The notes under the pieces are model-generated. The model was not told the origin of the DNA and made no database searches. It saw nothing but the letters and a program-made list of their open reading frames with translations. DNA of 64,000 nt. Source: Ischnura elegans. Lineage: Eukaryota; Arthropoda; Insecta; Odonata; Coenagrionidae. Made by a program: the position numbers and the translations under genes. The DNA is taken from assembly GCF_921293095.1 (NCBI RefSeq), contig NC_060246.1:111084941-111148940 (forward strand). Direction: 5' to 3'. Positions 24,301-36,300 of this stretch are shown here, in pieces (the stretch's first letter is position 1; each line of letters opens with the position of its first letter).

Positions 24301-27300
24301 TTATGTTTTTCTGTGTATCTGATCTATCATGGCAAATAAAGCATTATTATTATTAAGTCTTTGGATGTGGTCTCGTCCTACTGCCAGGAGAGGGGCATGA
24401 AATGGAGATGCTGGAATGGAGGAAAATGGTGTGTGTGGTGAGATGTTCTGAGGGAGAAGATGAAAGAGATATTTACCCTTTAAAGGCTGAACTGACTTAC
24501 TGACTGATTTTTATTATTTTTTGCATATCCTATTTATTTTACAACTAATAGGGTGGTTTCCTATTATTTTTTTATTGCCTATATCGGAAGATTATTACTC
24601 CTGGAGTACGTATTTCACGCTTTTAGATTTTTAAATGACAACATCTATTTTTCGCGATTAATTGAAAAGTGAAAATTTTCAAGCGCGCGAAAACGCGACG
24701 GGTAAGGAAATCTCTCCGTGTGACGTATTTCTGGTTCCCCCTCCCGTCTTGTGAGGTGACCTTGATCGAGCCTCTGAGCGCTGATACGATGCAGGCTGCT
24801 AGAGGGTAGCTTAGTGCCTTGCTGGCTGGTAGCGCTTGGCTTAAAAAAGGTTTATTAATACCTTATCAAACGAAGAAAACTTTCCTACCATAGGCAGTTT
24901 TAATAGGTGATTATTAAGACATGTTTCCCTGAGCTCTGTGCCTCATGCATGCATTGGTAATCTCAGACTAGGGGTCGACGGGGCCCCGAAATTTTCGGGT
25001 CGGGTCGGGTCATCGTCCTGACCCGACCTTCGGGTCGGGCCGTTTCAAATCTCGGGTCAAAATCGGGTCGGGTCGAAAATCGCGAGAATTTTATCCATCG
25101 CGAAAAATATTTCACTTTTCTTTTTTATAACTTCTATTGTCCCCAGCAACATTTTAAATTGATTATGGCCATCATTTGTGACAGCGCTCTCAAAATATAA
25201 CATATTTCATACATTTTATGGCGTAAAAAGTCGTAAAATACAAGCCAGCGAATATTTTCTATGTAAATGGCGATCTTAAGAAAACCTAAGTAACGTTAAA
25301 GTTAGACATTATTTTATATTAGAATGCAATAATCAGAACTAGCTGACATTAGAAGGCTAGCATCAATTAAGGGCGCTAAAGGCAGAAAGTAGTTTCTAAT
25401 ATCTACGCAGTAGCGAGGAGTGGCGACAGGCAGTCGTGACGACTGCCGGCCCAATTACGTTTCAGTCTGACTCCGTCACTGAACTATGAAATAGTAGGGA
25501 CTATAAAGAAATATTCACGGGTGATTGGTATTGACTTCCATATTTTCAGCTGAACATTATATATGCGTTATTGGGCTGAAATATTATTTCTTTCCGATCG
25601 ATAATAAGTTGACAAATGGGATACGGCATATATTCCATTTCTTATCCATTTTAGCACCTGCGGTAACGAATAAAACTTCTCGGCTAGGCACCAGGTTAGG
25701 CTGAAAAGTTTTTAAAGCCTAACCTCTAGAGATGTGCGAATAGTATCCGCGAATACATACTCGAATACCTCGAATACTAGAAAGTATTCGATATTCGAGA
25801 TCTGGAATATTTATGCCAAAGATGCCGTCTCGAATACCTCGAATATGTACTTTTAATTTCGCGTCATACACTGTCGCTCGCACGTCGTTGGTAGTTGACT
25901 CGAAAAAATGAGGAGAATTCTAGTCGTTTAGTGCATGCAGCGCCGTTTTAGGCAAGCTGACGAACTACATCAAATTCGCGGGTTAGAGCGGTGAATAGAG
26001 TTCAACGTGGGGAACCGAAATTGATCGGGTGAAAAAAATCCGAAAATCCCAGGTGTCCCCCATCAGGAGAAGCTCAGTGCCGTGGGATAGTGACATTGGC
26101 GCATTTCCCACGATCCGCTATCCACCTCAATTCAGCGTTCGCCCCACCCCCTCCGACGATTTCCTCTTCTCCGAAATCAAACAAAAGGTCCCTGCTTGCC
26201 CAGGGATCGTATTACGAAGACCTCAGCTTCGAAAAAAATTGCAAGTCACCGTAAAAAAATAGAATCGCGTTTCACCCTTCTTCCCCAGGAGATGAAACTA
26301 CCATAGGGAGGAACTCATCAGTGCCGTGGGATAGTGACATTGGCGCATTTCCCACGATCTGCTTTCCCCCTCCATTCAGCGTTCGCCCCACCCCCTCCGA
26401 CGATTTCCTCTTCTCCGAAATCAAACAAAAGGTCCCAGCTCACGCAGGGATCTTATTACGAAGACCTTAGCTTCGAAAAAAATATCAAGTTACACGAGAA
26501 CAATAAAAACGTGTCTCACGCCCCCCCTCTACTCACCCACTGGCCTTTTTCTGCTTACCTGCTTCGAAGTTCCCCATTTCTGGAGGTCAACTGCTGCATG
26601 AGTCATCTACTAGCCCAAAAGTTGTCTAACAATGACTTTCGGCTATTGATATTACGCTTTTATTGGATTGAAATATTAGTAATAAGCGCGTAATTTAAAA
26701 AAGAATAAGACCAAACACGACATATTTCTGACTTTATTTAAGCATTTTACGCAGGAAAATAAATGCCGGAAAGACGAAGAAATACGACGGAGGCTTAGCA
26801 TTTTGGCGTAATGCTCAAATGCGGTGCTCTCCTATTATTTTTTATAGCCTCAATCGAAATATTAATACTCCTGGAGTACGTATTTAACGATTCTAGATTT
26901 TTATAAGACGATATCTATTTTTCGCGATTAAATTAAAAGTGAAAATTTTCAAGCGCGCGAAAACGCGACGGGTAAGTATGAATGCCGGGAAAAACTCCGC
27001 GTGACGTCGTTCTGCTTCCCGCTGCCGCGAGTTAGGTGACCTTGGGGCGAGGCTCTGAGCGCTAACACGACGCAGGATGCTAGCAGGTAGCCGAGTACCA
27101 AGCTAGCTGGTAGCGCATGGCTAAAATAAGGATTATTAATACCTTATCAAGCGAAGAAAACTTTCCGACCACAGCCAGTTTTAATAAGTGATTATTAAGA
27201 CATGTTTCCCTGATCTTTGTGCCTCATGCATGCATTGGTAACCTTAGACGATGTAAACTCCTATCCTCTCGTGTAGAAAATAGGTCCCTGTGATGTCAAC

Positions 27301-30300
27301 TGGAGTGGCATTACATGGGTGCCAATCTGGCCTTTTTCAAATGAGGATAAAATTGGCCATTGCCATTGGTCTAAACCGGTATTTCTAGAACCAAATAATT
27401 TGTATATTATGAATACACCAATGGTGGGTAACAAATCACAATCAATGCCTTTCATTTTATTTAATGAAGGAAACTACCCTATTGTTTATATAAAATTAAA
27501 ATATTCCATTAATCAGCAAAATTCCTGTTTGAATCCTTTAAAGGCAATCACAATTACTCGCCCAAATCTTGGGTTTCCTGCTGCATAAGCGACCTAGTCA
27601 AACATTTTCACATTCATCTTTTAGTATTCGAGGTATTCGAATATTCGAGCAATGATTTGATATTCGAATTCGATATTCGAATTCGAGAAATCTACTATTC
27701 GACCCATCCCTACTAACCTCATTAAGGTTTGTGAAGGTAAATGATGATATTTATATCATTCTTTTAGTTTACGGAGACATAGATGAAGGAGACTCCCGAC
27801 CTGTTCTTAAAAGGCCGTTGCAGATGCCAATGCTGTTGTCAATGCGACTACGACTTTATCTCAGCAGCTGATATCTTAGAAATGTTTAACATTGATTTAA
27901 AAGTATTGTTTTTGGCTGGAGTGGAATCAATATTAACAGCTTTATTTTTATAAAAACTTATAAGTTCATTAAAATTATATATGTGAGGATAAGTTTATAA
28001 AAATAGCCATGCTTTCCATTTTTACCTATTTAAGCGGCTATCTGCGAAGTCTAGAATACGGAACGAGTATTTTCCTTCCATCTACCCGTTCATATAACAA
28101 CTCTTGATGTTACCCCTGCCCAAACGCGTTCCACTCCCCTTGTTTACAAAACTCCAGAAGGGTTCGGTGTATTTAATTTTCCATACGGAAAGCATAAAAA
28201 ACGAAACCAAATTACTGTCGACACGTCGACTAACTGGAAGATTATTTAACCCATTACTTCAATCAGCCAATCATGATCACTGCTAAAATTACTTAAATAA
28301 ACCCACGTTTATCAATCTTCCAGTTTTTAATTGTCTCGGCCGGTTTTAACGCCATAGTCCAGTCGTTTTAACAGGTCTGGAAAGAAACCTGATGTGCTGC
28401 AGTTGTAAATGAAAGGATTTCTTCGAATTAATGGAGAGAACGCTCTGTGGGGTTCTTAGTGCAATTGGAGTGCCCTGGGTGAACAAACTGGAAGAGAAAG
28501 GAGAGAGCAAGGAATATTTGCAAGGTTACGGTGCGGGGAAGAGAGCGGAAATGGGTGGAGTAGTGTGTGTGGCAGTTAAGATTGGCCTTTACAGAGATTT
28601 ATGGCCATAAAACCAATCGGAACCATGCGGTGTACATTGGGGTACAGACTTTTTTTTAGCTAATAGGAACAATATTCCTGAATATCCGACTTTCTTTGCC
28701 ATTTCTTCCAGTTTACTCTCCCAACGAATCCCAAGTGCACCCTGAACCCTTCTAGAACGTTCTCCTTCCCATGTCCCCGCACCCTCAAGAGAATTGTATA
28801 GTTAAGACCTTGCTTTACAATTTTTATTGCCAGACGTCCTTAGAATGATGTGAGTGTGGCGTCGAAACGGGTTGAGGTTAAGTATATACAGTAAATAAAA
28901 TAATTAAAATGTGCATTTACAGAACGGTTGTATGAAAATATTTCATGTTGAAATATATGTTAGCAACAATGACACAATATCTATGCTATTACATGAAATT
29001 AGTTTTCACTGACCTCAGTACATGCATTCATTTTTATTTGAATCATGCTGAAAAATCCAACGGCAAGCGAAAAATCACGTATTGAATATGAAAGATTAGT
29101 ACTAGCAACAACACAAATATTAAGCTCCTTCCATTCTAAGTTTAGATATGTTTCTTAGTGACCATTAGTGTTCTTACACCAAAATTTAAAAAGTTTGGAT
29201 GTATAATAAACTTTTAGAAGACAGGAATGCTGTTGTTTTTGAAGTGTTAAAACTCAAATTTTTATTTCCAGATTATATTTACACGAAGGACTACTTCATT
29301 TGTTCATGTTACTTTCATCCTTTGTATTATTAGTGTAAAAAAATAGGTTTAATATTTTTCACTTCTGGCAAAAAACTAATAATTTATAGATTGTGTAATT
29401 AATAGTAAATAACTAGACATAAGTCATTATTATAAGGCAAATATTAATGGGTAGTGATAATTGTTATTAGCTTTCATCAGTTATCATTCTATTTTTTTAA
29501 GACTGAGTTTTTGGTTTCTTTAACCTTTTGTAATGAAAGAGTAAAACATTTATGGAAACAAAATATTTCTTGTGTATATTTGTCATTGATTTTAAACATT
29601 TGTAATATGGGCCATTGAGTTTAATAATAGCCTATCTGAAATTGAGTGCACTGGAAGAATTGACTTTGGGATATATTTACAGGAAATACAGGAAGATGTT
29701 TGTTTTACCTTGACCTCATTATCCAACTTAGTATTGTATTTATTTGTGTTATTTTTGTAGTAGTCTGTTTCAGATATGCATTTGCATTTCTGTTTTGAGT
29801 GAATACACTTAAACTAATCTACCATTTAGGTATAGATTGTTTATTTTTATTTCCTTTTATTGGCCTTCATAAACATATTTTTTGACATTTCTGCTTCAAG
29901 AAAAAAATTATGATCAAATTATTGGATACGACCCGACCCGAGACCCGACCCGACCCGAGGGTCAAAAAAAATACCCGACCTGACCCGACCCGAACCTTAA
30001 AATTTTGACCCGTCCACCCCTATCTCAGACGATGTATAACTCCTATCTTCTCCTATAGAAACTAGGTCCCTGTGACGTCACGTGGAGTGGCATCGCATGG
30101 GCGCCAAATTGGCCCTTTTCAAATGAGGATAAAAATGGACCATTACCATTCGACTAAACCGGTATTTCTAAAACGAAATAATTTGTATGTTATGAATAGA
30201 CTAATGGTGGGTAACGAATTGCAATCAATGCCTTTCGGTTTCTTTGATGAAGGAAACTACCCTATTGAGAGATATTATGAAAGAAAAACCGAAAAAAATT

Positions 30301-33300
30301 TTTTAATGTTTTCAAGCATGTTCCCAAATTGGAGCACACCACAAAATTTTGCTATTGCTTAAAAAATAAATGTACACTTGACCAAAGAACTAAGTTTAAC
30401 AATGTAATATATATTGTTATACATATGTTGAATAAATGAGCGTTTGGTACTGGAGAGTGAGGGTAGGGAAAAACATTGAATAAACCGCTTTCTCACTACA
30501 TAGGTGATGAAAATAACCAATTTTGAAAAGGTATAATTAACGACCAATGTATACACAAGTTATGCGATTCACTTTAAAAGATACTACAATACTTTATTTG
30601 TATGACGAAAGCTATAAAAGTAATCATAGAAATGAAATTTAATTTTCATGAATGTATAAAAATCTGTTCCCAAATGGTTATACTGTAAATGTTTAAAGAA
30701 GTGATTTGGAATGGAAATAAACAAATATATGAAGGATAACGGGGAGGAAATGATACAAAGCATTATAGGGTGATGTGCCAAATTTTATCGGTCAATCAAA
30801 TGTTAAATTTTACTTGTGAAAATGCTCAAAGGCAACTATTGATCTATGCCTTGGCGGAATGTAACAAAAACACCTTATTTTGGTTTTTTAGGTTATCTTG
30901 CTAATATTTGCTTGCATATATCTGGAATGAGCTAAGGAACAATATTAAGTCATATTATGTGTATGTATGTGCATGGAAATTGTCTTGTAAGTGGTCCTTT
31001 GGTGTTAGTCAGTAATCAGAACTTAATAAATTGTTTGGTAATTTGATTTTATTAATTATTAACTGGACCCTTCCATTTTGTGTTTCCAGGTTTCGAAAAC
31101 TGATGATTTCCCTCAGTTTATTTGCTCCAATTGCTGTGCGAGGCTATGCCAATTCAAAGAATTCAAGGAATCATTATTAAAAATGAAGAAGGAATTTGAG
31201 AAGTCGCTATTTATCCTAAGAAAAGGTACAGAGAAAGATGAAAACACACCGGAAAACTTGGATAGTGACAATGAATTTCTTACATTGAAAAATATGGGGG
31301 AATCTAAGGATTGCAATGATATGGAACCTTTGTGTGAGCTGAGAGAAACTACTGAGGATGATTTTGCAGTTGATTATTCAGAGGTAATATTGCTGTTAAA
31401 CATACATATGTATTTCTGATCTTCGTAAGTATTGGAATTTAAGCTCCATGAATGAAAGTATAAGTTTTGGAGATATGTCTTAATTAAAGCTACTTTGTGT
31501 TGCCTGTTTAATCCTCATATGGATTTAAGAATTTAGTTATGCTGTTGGATTTATGGCTCTGCAGCGGGGCTGTGTTATTTTTTGCTATTATCTTTCAAAG
31601 TTAGCCTTTATTGACATATTTTCTGATTGGTAATGGTAGTGACATCCATTATCTTCATCTCTCACCATGTTTTGCTAGATTTAACCCATTATTGTGGCCG
31701 TTATGGAAAAAAAAAATCTTGAACGCTGCATCCTTTTCCATTTGTTGCTGTAAAGCTATCTATCTATTTCTGTTCCCTTTCTCTGTTATTTTCAAATGAA
31801 AGGTTAAACTTCGTGTGCAATTATTGTTTTAAATATTTTTCTGATATAGTGCTTGAAGAACACCTTTATGTATCTGAATACTAAAGCTTAGGACCGAATA
31901 AAAGTCGTATGTGCCCATGTGATATAATTTTGCTTCACTGCGTCCACCCTTATGTTATATCGTTGCAGATTACATTGAAGGATAAGTTATTTAATTTTAA
32001 TAATCAAACAAGTGCAGGTGAAATGAGAAGAGACAGCTGTTACTTTCGTGATTTTTACACAATTCTGACAATCAAGACAAATCTTACGAATATTCTGGGA
32101 GCTTATATCCTGCAATTTCTAGAAATAAAGGCTGTTGGGTTTTGAAATATAATGAATATGGGATAATAAGTGACGTGTCAAAGAACATAGCACCGCTTTG
32201 GAGGTGGAGCTAGAAGAGCCAGTATTTTTTTCCTATCTCGGAGCCCCATTCCCTCACTGAGGATGTTTCCTTAGAAATGGGCGGGTAAATGTGATGCGGG
32301 GGAGTGCAACGAATGTAGTTTTACTTCTGATTGGTGGGAAATCCGAATAAAATTACTTCTTAGAAGTATGGGTTATAGGTGGTAAGGAATAAGGAACAGT
32401 CTCCTATTTTCTTTCATCCGCCTCTGCATCAGGGACTGATGGAAGAATGTTCTGGGGTGACAAAAATATCCTCACGCTGGGAAGACTTCCCTCACCTTTT
32501 CTTTCCGTAGTGTTGCACTGACCCAAACATTGAGATAATCCATACCTTCCCACTAAGCTTCCTTATTTGTCATTCACTGCCTTCTTCCTTCCTCCTACAT
32601 AAAGTGATTGAACTTCTCCCCACCCAAATGACCCACCTGAGCTATACCTTCTTGGAATGAGGGGAGGGCCACCCCTGGGCTTTATAAGCCAGCCTGTTGT
32701 TTCTGGTATGTCTGCCTTGTTATGGTGAACTTTCAAATTCCAGAGCCTTAGATAGAGAGGCCCCTTGGTGTGCCAACAGTGTTGGAAGACAGCTCATCCT
32801 TAGACGAACATACCTGGGATGGATGGCCTGCAGGCGGCAGAGGAGTTTTATGTTGATTTTGCGATTGCTGAGTTCTTAATGTTCAACCAGTTTTTGAAAT
32901 CTGGCCTCTTTTGATGTTGAGAGGCGGTAGATGATCTCAAATCTGAATTTACTGTAAAAGTCTTCAGCCAGTGGGTTGATAATAATGTCTGCCCCCTTGA
33001 CCATGTGTTTATCGTCCCAGTGTGACACAGAATAATTAAATTTGGCCACATCACTTGTCATTCTTGCGAGGGAAAAAGGAATTTCCTACAAACCACAGCA
33101 CTAATCTATCTGCCCAAAACTGAGGCAGCTTCACTGCTATGCAGTATACTCCCAAGCTGACCATTTCTGAACTAGCATGACCATTTTCTAGTGGGTTGAA
33201 TATGTAGGAATTCACTTTCACTCCCACAATATTCGTGTCGGGGTTATCACTTAATATCTCATCAGTGAGGTTAGGTGCAGAGTAATGGTATACACCAACA

Positions 33301-36300
33301 GCTCAATTTAAAGATTTTTTTGCCTCATGGCAGAAAATAATATACAAAACTAATGTGGTGTTATGGAAGAGGTCGCCTATATGCTTTGAGATAACAATGA
33401 AGACTGTCCTCTCTTGTGGTCAGGGGTAGAACCTCCAAGCCGTCAAGTCTCCACTGGCCAAGTACCCGGCCTCAGGTGGCATCTTGTGGCCTTTTACCAA
33501 AATGCTCCATGCTAATGGCAGCAAATGGGATACCAATTGGGCGACTGCCACAAATTAAAAATTTATTTTTCTATTTTTCAGACTCTCTGCTCAAACTGAA
33601 TGTCTACTGCTAGGTTCATGTTTCTTTTATGTTTCCATTGATTCAACTTTTTGTTTCTGTAAAAAATTTATTCCCAAGAAAGTGATTTCCTAATATGTTA
33701 GGGGATCAACTATGGCCAATTAATTAGTCACACTAAATGTATGAGAAAGGAAACCTTCAACTGCATTAATGCATGTAAGAGATGTAAGAAAAATACTTAT
33801 TAGTGATATTTTTGAGCTGAGCAGTGCCTCAAAGTGACAGTGGGCACTCATGGGTTAAATATAAACTTCACCTTGGGTGGGGAACTCCAAAGAAAGGAAT
33901 ATATTATGTGCATACATTGGTCTAGAATTCACATTAATTGGTATATAGTCTTTAGATGGCATATTTTGTCTTCATATGAAGTAGTAGTGCTATGTGCTAA
34001 CAGGGTGCAATGCAATTTTCATTTCTTCTAGGTTCTGTCTGATTTGGAAGAACCATTCACAGATTTAGAAGACATTGAAGGACAAGACGAAAGTGAATCG
34101 GAAACTGGAAAGAAAATAGTTTCTTGTATGACAGAAATTGTTCTTGAAGGTGAATACAAGTGTTTTGAATGTGGGGAAGAGTTTCAGTTTAGAAATCTCC
34201 TCACAAAGCACCTCATGGAGCACAGGAAGACATGGCCAGTGCCTTGTCAGTATTGTGACAAAAGGTAAGTGGCAAGTACAATTTTGCATTAAAGTGTAAA
34301 CATTGAAAAGTATTCTTAAAATTTTTCTCATGTGACAGTATATTAGGTTGCTCCCTAGGATGCTGGTCCAAAGGGTTCTTAGGAAAGGATAGTCCTGCTA
34401 TCCTGAAATTCACTAGTTTGTTTGGTTTGATCTCTACCCACACCTATCCCAACCAATCTGCTCTTTGAATCACTGAGAGAGTAGGCACATACATATTTTA
34501 ATTAATACGAGCGTGCTGCACCCGCTCCCAGCGGGCTTCCCCCACTCTTTTCAATGCAGGTCCACAGAGGGATAGGCACGTTTCTAATTTTAAAATGTAG
34601 AAACAAAAGGCAGGGTCTTATGTACAAATTTAATTGGAATGTTCATGCACAAATTGAGGTCAGAGGACCTCTTTAAACACAACATTGGAAGTCATTACAC
34701 TATCCTCTGTTAAACGCACATGAAAACTAATGCTTACGTATCAACAGGAGACTTGAATGTGGAATCAGCCGCATTTTGATAAAAGTTGTTTAAATAATGC
34801 GAGATATTGTTGCAAATGAACCAATATATCAGTTTGTGCGCTGTATAAGTCAGGAATATTTACCGGTTTTTGTTTTTTTTTGTTTTTTTATTATTATTTA
34901 AAAACCAATTTTAGGAAACAATAGCAATACCTAGGAAGTAAGATATGCCGTCGCATGTTCTCTGATAAATTCTGTGCATTATGGTACCTCATTTGTGGAG
35001 TTTGGTTGCGTATATGTTGAGAAAAAGGTATCTATACGGTAGAAATTATATAGAAGATAGTGGGTAGAATGCTGGGCTGCAATGGTAGTTAAAAAAATGG
35101 ATTTTTGATATATCAAGTTCTAATATCACTTAACAACTGAATCTTTCCATGCTGAATTGCAAAAGAATAATGATAAAATCTTGCGATCATCAGTTACTGC
35201 CAGGGGCCTTAAGTGGATTACAAAAAAATGGTCAATTTGATAGCTTGACTCTTGGTGTATTGGGTGCATTTTATTTTTTTATATGCATCCAAAACCTTTA
35301 TTTTAGCTCTCTAGTGGAAGCAAATTTATAATTCAGTAAAAGTACTTGCAGTTTGAGCGATTACATCATATGTATCAAGATTTTTTTTTATTTTTCTGAA
35401 AATTTGTTATTTTACCTTGTCTAAAATGCATGGCTATCCATCATTAACCTTTTCGTGCCGAGCTCCTTCGCGAGAACTTGCTTTTGGCTCTACGATGGGT
35501 ATGAGATTTTCTTTTTCGCCCCGTACGGAGTTTTTTTTCGGCTTGGGACTGACCAGGTAGTGGCTTCCTCCCCTTAATGACCTTTCCTAGCGGGGTCCCG
35601 GACCCTTTCCTTGGCAACTGGGCAAATATAATCCTCGACCCTTTTCCCGGAAGGCAGCCCATCCCGGCCAGTGCAATTTTAATTTTTTAAAATTGTTATT
35701 GTTGCATTAAATGTCAGTTCATCAATGTATTCCTTTCATTTTGCAATGCCTGTAGAACTTTTAAACAAAGTTCTACGGTTATTTTTAGGGCTTTCAGCAA
35801 AACGGCACTATATCATAGCCAAATGAGCTTTTCCGAGAAGTGTGAGGTTATCATCTTCCACATACATATTTCAGTAGGAGAATACTTACACCAATGAGAG
35901 TACCTACTTACAATATGAGAGTAATTACCTGGGTAGAGCAGTTCTTATTCCTGCGATGGTATGGAATGCTTCTCACAACATGTGTCTAGGTAAAACATTC
36001 CCTATTGGCACATTAAATTTACGAATTTTTAGGATATGCATTAATCAGTATTTATAGCGAAATTCGTTTATAATACCTTTGTATTCAAAGGTTAATAAGA
36101 GGTTATTAAAAATAGCCGCTGTAATTTTGGCTCACGACAAAGAACTGAGAGAATCAAATTTTATGACATTACAAGGGCTTTTTTTCATAGAAGTTAAATC
36201 GGATATTCTATCGAATTTCACCGCAAATGTACACTTAGAATGTAGCTAACAGAGTAACGTATATTTTTAGATGTAAATCATTACAATATCGCTCCTATAA

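Larger units (their letters stand above)
25727..27712. mobile_element. hAT element 2, 8-bp duplication CTAACCTC
   Basis: Ends TAGAGATGTGCGAATAG and CTATTCGACCCATCCCTA are flanked by CTAACCTC at 25719-25726 and 27713-27720. The termini carry repeats of ATTCGA/TCGAAT. Non-autonomous. It contains a family A MITE and a 244-bp tandem duplication. Confidence 0.88.
24969..30022. mobile_element. hAT element 1, 8-bp duplication TCTCAGAC
   Basis: Ends TAGGGGTCGACGGG and CCCGTCCACCCCTA are flanked by TCTCAGAC at 24961-24968 and 30023-30030. Arrays of CGGGT lie next to both ends, as in many hAT elements where they serve as transposase sites. No hAT transposase is seen, so it is non-autonomous. It contains hAT element 2. 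Confidence 0.88.
24551..30262 (+). mobile_element. MITE family A, copy 2, split by hAT insertion
   Basis: The left half 24551-24968 and right half 30023-30262 match family A copy 1 in order. It begins GGGTGGTTTCC and ends GGAAACTACCC. The break is the insertion of the hAT element at 24969-30022. The right half has overlapping TGACGTCA and CACGTG at 30073-30084. Confidence 0.85.

Noticed and set aside
25010..25080. CGGGT tandem repeats as a possible CRISPR or minisatellite array
   Set aside because: They are subterminal repeats of a hAT end and are mirrored at 29935-30000; there are no spacers.
24969..30022. Search for a hAT transposase inside the hAT elements
   Set aside because: No dimerisation-domain or BED-finger blocks seen in any frame; the elements are non-autonomous.
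35444..35662. Basic Arg/Lys-rich minus ORF
   Set aside because: Lies in the GC-rich subterminal region of a piggyBac-like MITE; no domain.
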